From Streptomyces sp. A012304 (lineage in GTDB: Bacteria; Actinomycetota; Actinomycetes; Streptomycetales; Streptomycetaceae), in contig NZ_BQUN01000013.1 in the NCBI RefSeq assembly GCF_026008495.1, forward strand, positions 1 through 64,000: 64,000 bases of DNA, read 5' to 3'. Numbering within the stretch: the stretch's first letter is position 1; the number at the start of each line of letters is the position of its first letter. Below the pieces are notes generated by a model that was not told where the DNA came from, did no database searches, and saw nothing but the letters and a program-made list of their open reading frames with translations. Below are positions 1 through 10,719 of the stretch, piece after piece. The position numbers and the translations under genes were made by a program.

Positions 1-168
1 GGGGGAGGGGGGAGGCCGGCTGCGGGGAGGGGGCTGCGGGCTGTGCCGGCCGGCTGTGGAGATCGGGGGCTGGGGGGGGGCGGCGTACTGCGGTGAGGGA
101 TGAGCGGCGCCGCGACTACAAGGGGCACCCGTCGGCCCACGGGTGCTCGTAGTCGGCGTCTTCGCCGG

Positions 169-298
169 CGGAGTCGGTCGACCTCGTCGTTCGCCGGCGT
201 CGGTCGACAGCCTCGGTCAACGGCGTCGGTCAACGGCGTCGGTCGACAGCGTCGGTCAACGGCGTCGGCCGCCGGGGTCAGTCGACGCCGTGGGACGC
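169..298. repeat. 13-bp tandem repeat array
   Basis: About ten head-to-tail 13-nt units lie in exact register from 169 to 298. The best copies read CGGCGTCGGTCAA or CGGCGTCGGTCGA (195-207, 221-233, 234-246); outer units are more diverged. The array overlaps the stop codon and last codons of the leftward XRE gene. Because 13 is not a multiple of 3 the repeat is not selected as protein. Several units contain GTCGAC. No gene was found in the flanking 1-168, which is G-rich (nine-G run at 72-80). The role is unknown: it could be slippage-generated filler, a protein-binding array or part of a 3' UTR. Confidence 0.8.
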
Positions 299-772
299 CG
301 CGGTCGCGGCCTCCACCGGCACCCGCCGGTCCTCGCGCTCCGGCTGCGCCGCGATCTCGTCGTCGTTCGGCAGGAACTGCTCCACGACTCTGACGAACAT
401 CTCCCGCCGGTCTGCGGGTACTCCCAGGAGATCGGCGACCTCCTCCAAGGTGGGGCGGCGGCCGAACTCCGCGCTGGGCGCGGGGGCGGCCGGATGGTCG
501 TGCGGGTCGGCCAGTTCCTCGGCGGTCAGCCGGCCGGAGCGGATGAGCATGTCGCGAACGGGGACACCGAGCACGCGCGCGAGGCGGCGTGTGGTCTCCA
601 GGTCGGGCATGCTCTGCCGTTGCAGCAGACGGGTGACGGCTGCGCGGTGAACGCCCGCCTCGTCCGCGATCCGGGACTTCCCGCCGCCGCGTGGGCTGTC
701 GATGTCGTAGCCGCGGTCGCGCATCAGGTCTTCGACCCACGCGGCGAACGCGTCCAGATCCTGGGTGGTCAT
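278..772 (-). CDS. XRE-family helix-turn-helix transcriptional regulator
   Basis: A 164-residue cytoplasmic protein. An N-terminal XRE-type HTH (about residues 20-70) contains the pattern SRIADEAGVHRAAVTRLLQ, followed by a segment on selecting regulators by version (LGVPVRDMLIRSG). The C-terminal half has a short region (RRPTLEEVADLLGVPADRR) and an acidic tail. An ATG at 772 is preferred over upstream in-frame codons because AAGGAAG lies about 10 nt upstream and the HTH begins soon after. It is divergent from the Wbl gene at 1018, and the 245-bp gap has inverted repeats suited to regulator binding. The 3' end runs into a 13-bp tandem repeat. The target is unknown; local autoregulation and control of the divergent trio is an inference. 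Confidence 0.85.
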   Translation of the reverse strand: MTTQDLDAFAAWVEDLMRDRGYDIDSPRGGGKSRIADEAGVHRAAVTRLLQRQSMPDLETTRRLARVLGVPVRDMLIRSGRLTAEELADPHDHPAAPAPSAEFGRRPTLEEVADLLGVPADRREMFVRVVEQFLPNDDEIAAQPEREDRRVPVEAATAASHGVD

Positions 773-926
773 CTCTGCTCGCTTCCTTCGGGGGTGGCAA
801 GAGTTTAGCTTGCTTGCGCGCGCGGTATTACGTGCTCTCGTGCAAGCACTGCGCAAAGTGCGGGCCCTTCATGGAGATTCGTGGAGATTTCGGGAGGGCG
901 GCGGAGCGTCGAAGTCCGGAAGTTTG

Positions 927-954
927 TTGCGTGCACGCACGCAATCTGTACTCT
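927..954 (+). promoter_or_regulatory. Putative Wbl-gene promoter with embedded palindrome
   Basis: A TTGCGT hexamer (927-932), a 16-bp spacer and TACTCT (949-954) form a plausible vegetative promoter about 60 bp ahead of the Wbl start. The perfect palindrome GCGTGCACGC (929-938) sits across the -35 box and spacer, and GCAAGC/GCTTGC motifs recur nearer the XRE gene (about 808-850). This is the expected place for an XRE operator. Binding is inferred, not shown. Confidence 0.45.
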
Positions 955-1017
955 GGAGTGCGTTCACTTCGTACGGCTCGTTCACCGGACCGTCTTCCGA
1001 ACCGACAGGGGGGTCCC

Positions 1018-1365
1018 ATGCCCATGCCCGACATCAGCTCCTGCCCGCCGGACCGCCCACGTCCGTCGCGCCCCGCCGGCTGGCAGACCGCCGCCGCCTG
1101 CGCCGGGCTCCCCCCGCGCGTCGTCTTCTCCAAGAAGGCCAAGGAGGCCGCCCCCGCCCTGCGCGCCTGCGTCGCCTGCACGGTGCGCCGCGCCTGCGAG
1201 GAAGCGGTGGCCCCGGCGGAGAGCTGGTTCGACGGCGTCTGCGGCGGCCGCCTCTGGCGCTCGGGCCGCCCGGTCCCACACATGCCCCCGACCACCGCCA
1301 TGCCCGCCCCCACCGCCCTGCCCACCCCCATCGCCCCCACCGCCCAAGGAGGCCTCCTTGGCTGA
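1018..1365 (+). CDS. WhiB-like (Wbl) iron-sulfur regulator with variant motif
   Basis: A 115-residue protein. The cysteines C28, C51, C54 and C60 have the Wbl spacing C-X22-C-X2-C-X5-C expected to bind a [4Fe-4S] cluster. The usual G(V/I)WGG turn is present as GVCGG (73-77), so its tryptophan is replaced by cysteine 75. This is followed by a basic RLWR stretch and a Pro/Ala/Thr-rich tail. The start at 1018 has a G-rich ribosome site (1008-1013). The stop overlaps the next gene, whose TTG start at 1358 lies inside this frame, so translation is probably coupled. Wbl proteins act through SigA or DNA; the target here is unknown. Confidence 0.8.
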   Translation: MPMPDISSCPPDRPRPSRPAGWQTAAACAGLPPRVVFSKKAKEAAPALRACVACTVRRACEEAVAPAESWFDGVCGGRLWRSGRPVPHMPPTTAMPAPTALPTPIAPTAQGGLLG

Positions 1366-2116
1366 GAACCGATCGAGGCAGGGGCGGCCCGGCGTGCGGC
1401 GAGTGAGCGGGGGGCACCCCGCTGACGCCGATCTCGTCAAGGAGCACCCCACCAACACCCACCTCTCCGACACCCACCCCGTCACCCAGGCCGCCCTGTG
1501 GATCACGCAGCTGCTCCAGCAGCTCCCCGAGCTCTCGGCGGAGCTGGTGCCCGGCCGCGCCGCGCCCGCCCAGCGGCCGTCGCCGCCGCCCCCGGCCGGT
1601 CTCGGCGCGCGGATCCGCGAGGAGCGCGAGGAGGCGCTGCTCCTCCAGCAGCACGGCCTCGTCGCCCCCGGCCACAGCGCCGCCCCCCTCCGCCTGTACG
1701 TGTCCGACGCGCTGCGCGACATCTCCGACGGCGTGGTCGAACTGGAGGAGGCCGTCCGTGACCGTCTCCGCCTGCCCCGCCCGCGCCGGGCGCCGGTGCC
1801 CGAGCGGCTCAAGCGGATCGCGGCCCTCCTCGACCGCGTCGCCGCAGACCCCGTCCTGGCCGCCCATGTGCGCGACGAGACCCGGCGGATGGCACGCCGC
1901 TGCGCCCGCGCCCTGGGCGACACCGAGACCGTCGTACGGATCTCCGGACGCTGCCCCTGGTGCGACTCGGTGTCGCTGCGGGCCTTCCCCGACCGCGGGG
2001 CCGTCCTGTGCGTCAACCCGGCCTGCCGCTGTTCCGAGCGGGACTGCGGCTGCCACGACGACCCTGCCTACCGGCACACCTGGGACGAGCGCGAATGGGA
2101 GGCGACGGCACGATGA
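1358..2116 (+). CDS. Zinc-ribbon-containing hypothetical protein
   Basis: A 252-residue protein of unrecognised family. A TTG start at 1358 is chosen because AAGGAGG (1346-1352) lies 5 nt upstream and no nearby ATG or GTG has such a site. The N-terminal half is predicted helical with an ARIREEREEALLLQ segment. The C-terminal third has a zinc-ribbon-like pattern, CPWC then CVNPAC and CGCH, ending in a Trp/Arg-rich tail. It overlaps the Wbl gene by 8 nt and the following HTH gene by 4 nt. Proteins of this general type accompany Wbl and small HTH genes in actinobacterial integrated elements, so it may be a relic of one. That origin is an inference. Confidence 0.7.
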   Translation: MAENRSRQGRPGVRRVSGGHPADADLVKEHPTNTHLSDTHPVTQAALWITQLLQQLPELSAELVPGRAAPAQRPSPPPPAGLGARIREEREEALLLQQHGLVAPGHSAAPLRLYVSDALRDISDGVVELEEAVRDRLRLPRPRRAPVPERLKRIAALLDRVAADPVLAAHVRDETRRMARRCARALGDTETVVRISGRCPWCDSVSLRAFPDRGAVLCVNPACRCSERDCGCHDDPAYRHTWDEREWEATAR

Positions 2117-2322
2117 GCGACGACAGGCAGCAGCGACCGACCCTGATCCCCGGCCCGCTGGCCGCCCAGGAGGTGGGCGTCGCCCCCGCGACCATCCGCA
2201 AATGGGTCCAGCTCGGCCACCTCCGACCCGCGGGCAAGGCGGGTCGGGCCCAGCTCTTCCGCCTGGAGGACGTCTTCGCGGCCGAACGCGCGGCACGGGG
2301 CACGAACCGCCGGACGCGGTGA
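2113..2322 (+). CDS. MerR-like helix-turn-helix protein
   Basis: A 69-residue protein, little more than one winged-HTH/excisionase-like DNA-binding domain: AAQEVGVAPATIRKWVQLGH followed by a wing containing LRPAGK and RLEDV. Its ATG at 2113 overlaps the previous stop (ATGA), so the three genes 1018-2322 form one translationally coupled unit. It lacks the effector domain of true MerR regulators and could be an excisionase-like factor or a small DNA-binding cofactor. No integrase or attachment repeat was recognised nearby. Confidence 0.75.
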   Translation: MSDDRQQRPTLIPGPLAAQEVGVAPATIRKWVQLGHLRPAGKAGRAQLFRLEDVFAAERAARGTNRRTR

Positions 2323-2423
2323 GGCACCGGCGCCACAAGAGAAGCGAGCGGAGGGGGAACCGCTGCCGTCCACGGAGCGTTGGGGAATGATGGAGGCAAT
2401 CACGCCATCCGGGGGAGGTGTCC

Positions 2424-2963
2424 GTGTCCTATCCAACGCCATGGCAGCCGTGGCAGGGGCAGAGCAGTGCGTCGTCCATGCTCGCCTCCCACGCGGATCG
2501 TGAGCGCGCCGTGGACGTGCTCAGAGCGGGTTTCAGCGAGGGGCGCCTCCAGCAACCCGAGTTCGACCGCCGGGTCGCCCGCGCGTACGAGGCCCGTACG
2601 GTCGGTGAGCTGTCCCTGCTCGTCGCCGACCTGCCGCAGGGCCCGCTGGGCATGCAGCCGTCGGCACAGCCGGTGCCGACGTTCGGCCCGGCCGTGCCGC
2701 GTACGTTCCTGCCCGCCCCTCCGCCGCCCACGAACGGCAAGGCGATCGGCTCCATGGTCTGCGGTGTCCTCACCACCATGACCATGGGGCTCACCGGCAT
2801 CCCGGCGGTGATTCTCGGCCACTCGGCCCGCGCCGAGATCCGCCGCACCGGCGAGGGCGGTGACGGCTTCGCCATGGCCGGCCTGGTCCTGGGCTGGCTC
2901 TCCGTCGCGGGCTGGGCGGTCCTGATCGCCCTCCTGACCCTGGCCTCGATCGGCTCGGGCTGA
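2424..2963 (+). CDS. DUF1707/DUF4190 membrane protein
   Basis: A 179-residue protein. The N-terminal DUF1707 domain (about 15-70) has the typical ASHADRERAVDVLRAGFSEGRL and FDRRV.RAYEART elements. A Pro-rich linker leads to a DUF4190 module with two hydrophobic helices (about 105-175). A GTG at 2424 is favoured over the in-frame GTG at 2418 because GGGGGAGG (2411-2418) then has 5-nt spacing. The family is abundant in actinobacteria and presumed to be membrane-associated; its function is unknown. The last codons run into a 26-bp tandem repeat. Confidence 0.8.
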   Translation: MSYPTPWQPWQGQSSASSMLASHADRERAVDVLRAGFSEGRLQQPEFDRRVARAYEARTVGELSLLVADLPQGPLGMQPSAQPVPTFGPAVPRTFLPAPPPPTNGKAIGSMVCGVLTTMTMGLTGIPAVILGHSARAEIRRTGEGGDGFAMAGLVLGWLSVAGWAVLIALLTLASIGSG

Positions 2964-3042
2964 CCCCCGCCCCGATCGGCTCGGGGTGACCCCGGCCACG
3001 ATCGGGCCCCCGCCCACGATCGGCTCCGGCCGACCCCTGCCC
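2947..3042. repeat. 26-bp tandem repeat at gene 3' end
   Basis: Four head-to-tail units begin at 2947, 2973, 2999 (shortened to 18 nt) and 3017. Each starts CGATCGG and most continue into a GACCCC run. The first unit contains the stop codon of the DUF1707 gene (2961-2963). The array ends just before the convergent glycosyltransferase stop at 3066. It may also serve as a GC-rich barrier between convergent genes. Confidence 0.75.
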
Positions 3043-3065
3043 ACGGGCGGCCGGAACCCGCTCCG

Positions 3066-4343
3066 CTACGGAATGCCCAGCTCGAACATCACAAAGTGCG
3101 CGTACCACCCCGACGCCAGAGCCGCCGTGGAGAAGAACACCGCCAGGCTCGGCCACTTCAGGCGGCCCATCGCCGCCGCCGGAGCGAGCAGGAGAGGGAA
3201 GCAGGGCAGCAGATAGCGCGGGGTGTTGCCGAAGATCTGCTGCGTGCCCAGCACGGTGACGATGCTCGCCAGCGTGTACGCCACCAGCACCAGCGGCGGC
3301 CTCTTGCGCAGCATCAGCGCGATCAGGAACGGCAGCGCCAGCACCACCTGGACGGCGATCAGGTCGGGCACGGAGAAGGCGAACAGGTAGTCGTGCTTGC
3401 CGATCGCCGTGTTGCCCAGCACGTCCAGCGTGTACTTGCCGAAGTCGAAGTAGTGCGCCCACCCCTCCCGCTGGAGTGTGAAGTACGCCGTCAGGTCGCC
3501 CATGCTCAGGCCGACCCAGGCGACGTAGGTGAGCAGGCCGAGCGGCGCGACGACCATGGCGTACACCGGGCCGACGACGCCGTGTTCGCGTCGGCTCTCC
3601 CGCCGGGCCAGCGTCACCAGCGCGGCCAGCCCCACCGCCCCGATCAGCGCGGCCGACGTCGGCCGGTTCAGCCCGGCGACGAAGGCGAGCAGCCCCGCCG
3701 CCACCCAGCGGCGCTTCATCACGCAGTAGCAGCACCAGGCCGCGATCGCCACGAACAGCGACTCCGAGTAGACCGCCCACTCGACACCCGCGCCGGGCAC
3801 CACCGCCCACAGCCCGGCGGCGATCGTGCCCGCCCGGACCCCCGCGAGCAGCGAGATCACGGCGTAGATGCCGGCGGCCGCGACGAAGGAGGCGAGGACC
3901 GAGACGAGGATCCCGGAGCCGAGCAGGCTCAGCCCCGTCACCTCCGACACCCCCCGGATCAGACCCGGGTACAGCGGGAAGAAGGCGACGGAGTTCTGCT
4001 TGACCGTGAACAGCCCGCCCGGGTCGAGCCGCTCCAGCGGACTCGGGTCGTAGCCCTTCTCGGCGACCTGGAGATACCACCAACCGTCCCAGGTGGCGAG
4101 CACGTCCCACCAGTGGGCACCGCCGCCGAAGCGCGGATTCTTCTTCTGGTACTCGTCGGCCGCCTCCAGCAGGAACACGAAGACGGTGAGACCGACGAGC
4201 TTCAGGGTGCCGTACAGGAGCAGCGGGGCAAGGTACGGTCGTAGACCGGCCGGCACCGTGAGGCGGCGGACCCCTCGGGGCCGCTCCTCCTGCCCGCCGG
4301 GCACGGCGGGATCCGTCGCCGCGTCGCTGGAAGCCGTGCTCAT
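3066..4343 (-). CDS. Polytopic mannosyltransferase-like protein (PIG-V/GT-C type)
   Basis: A 425-residue integral membrane protein with about ten hydrophobic segments. The first long loop carries WWDVLATWDGWWYLQVAEKG and FFPLYPGLIR, characteristic of PIG-V-like GT-C mannosyltransferases, which use polyprenyl-phosphate sugars on the outer membrane face. The ATG at 4343 is chosen because a GGGGGG-rich ribosome site lies about 9 nt upstream and the preceding in-frame stretch is basic and unconserved-looking. It is divergent from a GT2 enzyme at 4473 that could make the polyprenyl-phosphate sugar donor. The acceptor (lipoglycan or protein) is unknown. Confidence 0.75.
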   Translation of the reverse strand: MSTASSDAATDPAVPGGQEERPRGVRRLTVPAGLRPYLAPLLLYGTLKLVGLTVFVFLLEAADEYQKKNPRFGGGAHWWDVLATWDGWWYLQVAEKGYDPSPLERLDPGGLFTVKQNSVAFFPLYPGLIRGVSEVTGLSLLGSGILVSVLASFVAAAGIYAVISLLAGVRAGTIAAGLWAVVPGAGVEWAVYSESLFVAIAAWCCYCVMKRRWVAAGLLAFVAGLNRPTSAALIGAVGLAALVTLARRESRREHGVVGPVYAMVVAPLGLLTYVAWVGLSMGDLTAYFTLQREGWAHYFDFGKYTLDVLGNTAIGKHDYLFAFSVPDLIAVQVVLALPFLIALMLRKRPPLVLVAYTLASIVTVLGTQQIFGNTPRYLLPCFPLLLAPAAAMGRLKWPSLAVFFSTAALASGWYAHFVMFELGIP

Positions 4344-4472
4344 GAGTGTGGACCCCCCTCGGCCCCGATCGCCGGACCTCCGGGGAGGAACCACTGTCCG
4401 GATGATCGTGAAGTGTCAGTCATAAGATCACAACAGAGTCGCACACGCGCACCACAGGTTGGGGGAGGGCGG

Positions 4473-5495
4473 GTGGCTGGAGCAGAGCCGACCGTCTTGT
4501 CGGTCGTCATACCGATGTACAACGAGGAAGAGGTCCTTCCCGCGTTGGTCAGCAGGCTGCGTCCGGTCCTCGCCGACCTCGGTGTCGCCTACGAGGTCGT
4601 CGCCGTCGACGACGGCAGCACCGACCGCACCGCCGAACTGCTCAGCGCGTTCCGGCTGGGCTGGCCGCAGCTGCGCGTGATCGGCCTGCGCCGCAACTCC
4701 GGCCACCAGGCCGCCCTCACCGCCGGCCTGGACCGCGCCGTCGGAGCGTACGTCGTCAGCCTCGACGCCGACCTCCAGGACCCGCCGGAGAAGATCCCCG
4801 AGATGCTCGCGCTGGCCCGCGGTGAGGACCTGGACATCGTCTACGGCATCCGGGCCGACCGCGCCAGCGACACCGGCTTCAAACGGTGGACGGCCGGCGT
4901 GTACTACCGCCTGGTCCGCCGCCTGGCAGGCCCTGCGGTCCCCGCGCAGGCGGGCGACTTCCGGCTGCTCAGCCGAGCCGCGGTGGACGCCCTGAAGGCC
5001 CTGCCGGACCAGCAGCGGGTCTACCGCCTGCTGGTGCCCTGGCTCGGTTTCCCCAGCGGCCAGGTCACCTATGAGCGCGCCCCGCGCCCGGCCGGCCAGA
5101 GCAAGTACCCCCTCGGCCGGATGATCCGCCTCGCCGTCGACAGCGTCACCGGCTTCTCCGCGGCGCCCCTGCGCATCGCCACCTGGCTCGGCGGCTTCGC
5201 CTTCCTGGTCTGCATCGGGCTGATGGTCTACACCCTCAGCGCCCACGCCTTCGACCACACGGTCCCCGGCTGGACCTCCCTCTTCACCGGCGTCCTGTTC
5301 ATCGGCGCGGTCCAGCTGGTCTGTGTGGGTCTCCTCGGCGAGTACGTGGGCCGCATCTACACGGCCGTCCAGAACCGCCCGACGTACTTCATCGGCCATG
5401 ACACCGCCCAGGAGACCGCCCCGGACACGGCCCGGAAGCCCGAAGGGGCCCCCGACGTCCCGCTACCACACCCCTCGACGACTTCGCGGACGTAA
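4473..5495 (+). CDS. GT2 glycosyltransferase, polyprenyl-phosphate sugar synthase type
   Basis: A 340-residue protein. The N-terminal GT-A domain (about 8-235) has the nucleotide-sugar entry motif LSVVIPMYNEEEVLPALV, the metal-binding DADLQDP and a C-terminal QAGDFRLLSR element, as in DPM1/GtrB/ArnC-like enzymes. Two C-terminal membrane helices (about 250-275 and 285-310) anchor it. A GTG at 4473 is chosen because GGGGGAGGG (4461-4469) lies just upstream; the in-frame GTG at 4413 has no site. Divergence from a PIG-V-like transferase suggests that this enzyme loads the lipid carrier and its neighbour transfers the sugar. Confidence 0.8.
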   Translation: MAGAEPTVLSVVIPMYNEEEVLPALVSRLRPVLADLGVAYEVVAVDDGSTDRTAELLSAFRLGWPQLRVIGLRRNSGHQAALTAGLDRAVGAYVVSLDADLQDPPEKIPEMLALARGEDLDIVYGIRADRASDTGFKRWTAGVYYRLVRRLAGPAVPAQAGDFRLLSRAAVDALKALPDQQRVYRLLVPWLGFPSGQVTYERAPRPAGQSKYPLGRMIRLAVDSVTGFSAAPLRIATWLGGFAFLVCIGLMVYTLSAHAFDHTVPGWTSLFTGVLFIGAVQLVCVGLLGEYVGRIYTAVQNRPTYFIGHDTAQETAPDTARKPEGAPDVPLPHPSTTSRT

Positions 5496-5525
5496 CCGCT
5501 GCGTGTCGGGGCTGCGCCTTTTGTT

Positions 5526-5554
5526 TTGACCGGAGTCATTGCGCTGGGTACGCT
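5526..5554 (+). promoter_or_regulatory. rpsL (str operon) promoter
   Basis: TTGACC (5526-5531), a 17-bp spacer and TACGCT (5549-5554) match the housekeeping sigma consensus well. The resulting leader is about 190 nt. The same TTGACC -35 box precedes rpsJ and rplM in this window. Confidence 0.75.
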
Positions 5555-5674
5555 CAGACCTTGTGCCTGGGGTGTGCCCTGGCCCTCGTGCGTGCCTGCA
5601 AACCGCATCGGGGTCCGTGAGCGGCCACCGTAATCTGCGCCTCTTTCTGCCTGGCGGCGGGAGTCCGCGGGATT

Positions 5675-5710
5675 CGACACACCCGACCGCGTGGGTCGGC
5701 AAAGTTCCAG
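5675..5710 (+). promoter_or_regulatory. Conserved leader hairpin of the str operon
   Basis: The 25 nt at 5675-5699 match 24 of 25 positions in the rpsJ leader at 10634-10658. They fold as CCGACC (5683-5688), loop GCGTG, GGTCGG (5694-5699), and are followed by GTTCCAG (5704-5710), also shared. The element lies 40-75 nt upstream of the rpsL start. It may be an antitermination or processing element, or a ribosomal-protein binding site; its role is not established here. Confidence 0.7.
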
Positions 5711-5749
5711 GTTAGCTGTACCCATCGGCACACAGAAACCGGAGAAGTA

Positions 5750-6121
5750 GTGCCTACGATCCAGCAGCTGGTCCGCAAGGGCCGGCAGGACAAGGTCGAG
5801 AAGAACAAGACGCCCGCACTCGAGGGTTCCCCTCAGCGTCGCGGCGTCTGCACGCGTGTGTTCACGACCACCCCGAAGAAGCCGAACTCGGCCCTGCGTA
5901 AGGTCGCGCGTGTGCGTCTGACCAGCGGGATCGAGGTCACCGCTTACATTCCGGGTGAGGGACACAACCTGCAGGAGCACTCCATCGTGCTCGTGCGCGG
6001 CGGCCGTGTGAAGGACCTGCCGGGTGTTCGCTACAAGATCATCCGCGGCTCCCTCGACACCCAGGGTGTCAAGAACCGCAAGCAGGCCCGCAGCCGTTAC
6101 GGCGCCAAGAAGGAGAAGTAA
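5750..6121 (+). CDS. rpsL: 30S ribosomal protein S12
   Basis: A 123-residue S12, part of the decoding centre. The conserved blocks [13 protein letters not shown] and [13 protein letters not shown] are intact. Lys43, Lys88 and Pro91 carry the wild-type residues, so the allele predicts streptomycin sensitivity. A GTG start is preceded by GGAGA. It is the first gene of the str operon, 2 nt ahead of rpsG. Confidence 0.98.
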   Translation: MPTIQQLVRKGRQDKVEKNKTPALEGSPQRRGVCTRVFTTTPKKPNSALRKVARVRLTSGIEVTAYIPGEGHNLQEHSIVLVRGGRVKDLPGVRYKIIRGSLDTQGVKNRKQARSRYGAKKEK

Positions 6122-6123
6122 GA

Positions 6124-6594
6124 ATGCCTCGTAAGGGCCCCGCCCCGAAGCGCCCGGTCATCATCGACCCGGTCTACGGTTCTCCTCTGGTGACCTCCCT
6201 GATCAACAAGGTGCTGCTGAACGGCAAGCGCTCGACCGCCGAGCGCATCGTCTACGGCGCCATGGAGGGCCTGCGCGAGAAGACCGGCAACGACCCGGTC
6301 ATCACGCTCAAGCGCGCTCTCGAGAACATCAAGCCGACCATCGAGGTCAAGTCCCGCCGTGTCGGTGGCGCCACCTACCAGGTCCCGGTCGAGGTCAAGC
6401 CCGGCCGTGCCAACACCCTGGCGCTGCGCTGGCTCGTCGGTTACTCCCGCGCCCGTCGCGAGAAGACCATGACCGAGCGTCTGCTGAACGAGCTCCTCGA
6501 CGCGTCCAACGGCCTCGGCGCCGCTGTGAAGAAGCGCGAGGACACGCACAAGATGGCCGAGTCCAACAAGGCCTTCGCGCACTACCGCTGGTAG
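6124..6594 (+). CDS. rpsG: 30S ribosomal protein S7
   Basis: A 156-residue S7, which nucleates assembly of the 30S head by binding the 16S rRNA 3' major domain. The N-terminal [10 protein letters not shown] and the [12 protein letters not shown] beta-hairpin are typical, and the length is usual for the family. It lies 2 nt after rpsL, with its ribosome site inside the rpsL 3' end (AAGGAGAAG), so translation is probably coupled. In E. coli S7 autoregulates the str mRNA; no equivalent could be assigned here. Confidence 0.98.
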   Translation: MPRKGPAPKRPVIIDPVYGSPLVTSLINKVLLNGKRSTAERIVYGAMEGLREKTGNDPVITLKRALENIKPTIEVKSRRVGGATYQVPVEVKPGRANTLALRWLVGYSRARREKTMTERLLNELLDASNGLGAAVKKREDTHKMAESNKAFAHYRW

Positions 6595-6633
6595 TCGCAG
6601 TCCACATCGAGACCGAGAGAAGACTGAAGCCTT

Positions 6634-8760
<2,127 letters not shown>

Positions 8761-8807
8761 CGCACCCCGTTCACACGCTTTAGGCTTGACTCCGGAGCCT
8801 CGCGGGG

Positions 8808-8833
8808 CGAACACCCGCCGACGCGGGTGTTCG
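8808..8833 (+). promoter_or_regulatory. Perfect 11-bp stem-loop between fusA and tuf
   Basis: CGAACACCCGC (8808-8818) pairs perfectly with GCGGGTGTTCG (8823-8833) around a CGAC tetraloop, with no U-run. A TTGACT hexamer (8786-8791) and TAGGCT (8781-8786) lie just upstream, but neither has a well-spaced partner. It may be an attenuator, an mRNA-stability element or the 5' stem of a separate tuf transcript. A promoter in the fusA-tuf gap is known in other streptomycetes. Confidence 0.6.
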
Positions 8834-8915
8834 TCCCGAGGCCCGGGCTTTCCAGCAAAGATCACCTGGCGCCGATGAAGTAAGGCGTACAGAACCACTC
8901 CACAGGAGGACCCCA

Positions 8916-10109
<1,194 letters not shown>

Positions 10110-10145
10110 TCTTGACCTGGTAGCTCCAGCTGCGAGCTCCTGAGG

Positions 10146-10178
10146 GGGCCCGTACGACTCCGGTCGTACGGGCCCTTT
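10146..10178 (+). terminator. Intrinsic terminator after tuf
   Basis: A perfect 13-bp stem, GGGCCCGTACGAC (10146-10158) with GTCGTACGGGCCC (10163-10175), loop TCCG, then TTT. It closes the str operon. Confidence 0.9.
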
Positions 10179-10310
10179 CGCGTGGGCGCCGAGGGCCCGG
10201 CTGCGCTTCGTGCCGGGGCGGCGCGAGGTGCGGTGCCGGAGGCGCGGTGGGAGGCCTCTGGAGCGGCGCGTTCCGCTGGTGAGCCGCCGTGGACTGCCGG
10301 GCGCCCGGGT

Positions 10311-10338
10311 TTGACCTACGTCACTCCCGGGGTATTCT
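10311..10338 (+). promoter_or_regulatory. rpsJ (S10 operon) promoter
   Basis: TTGACC (10311-10316), a 16-bp spacer and TATTCT (10333-10338). A transcript from here would carry a leader of about 375 nt before the rpsJ start. Confidence 0.75.
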
Positions 10339-10719
10339 CTCCGGCTCGATTGGCGGAGCGCCTGCCCTGTATGGCAGACTAGCGGGGTTGCTCGGTCGAG
10401 TGTTGATGCTGCGCGCCTCCCGCCGGGAGGACCGGAAGCGAGTCCCACAGTACTCGTCGCCCTAACTGCCTGCGGGCAGCACTGGGGCGGACGTACGGGA
10501 ATCTTCCGGGAAGCGTGGGCGCGGCACCGGCCAGGCACCCGGTGGGCCTTCCGCCCCCGGCTTGCGGTACCGGAAGGGCCGTGTGCATTCCGCAGGGATG
10601 TTCGAACAAGGGACATCTGTGTCAGCGGAAGCGCGACACGCCCGACCGCGTGGGTCGGAGGGGCGGGTAGGGGAACACCAGGTTCCAGAGCGTAAGAGAG
10701 ACAGGACTACTGAGTAGCC
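10339..10719 (+). promoter_or_regulatory. Long structured S10-operon leader
   Basis: No credible gene was found in this stretch. It contains stem-loops CCTCCC-GCC-GGGAGG (10416-10430) and CTGCC-TGCG-GGCAG (10466-10479), and further down the hairpin shared with rpsL (10634-10658) plus GTTCCAG (10682-10688). A leader of this length fits feedback control by a ribosomal protein, as L4 does in E. coli, but no L4 site could be identified by eye. Confidence 0.6.
10634..10688 (+). promoter_or_regulatory. Conserved leader hairpin of the S10 operon
   Basis: Second copy of the element at 5675-5710, identical at 24 of 25 positions. The stem is CCGACC (10642-10647) with GGTCGG (10653-10658), and GTTCCAG follows at 10682-10688. 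The spacer between the stem and GTTCCAG is 23 nt here against 4 nt in the rpsL leader. Confidence 0.7.

Noticed and set aside
169..298. CRISPR array
   Set aside because: Units are contiguous 13-mers without spacers and no cas genes are nearby.
1034..2338. Long minus-strand frame opposite the Wbl trio
   Set aside because: Low-complexity Arg/Gly/Pro product and no ribosome site; the plus-strand overlapping genes explain the region.
5750..6121. Streptomycin-resistance allele of rpsL
   Set aside because: Lys43, Lys88 and Pro91 are all wild type.
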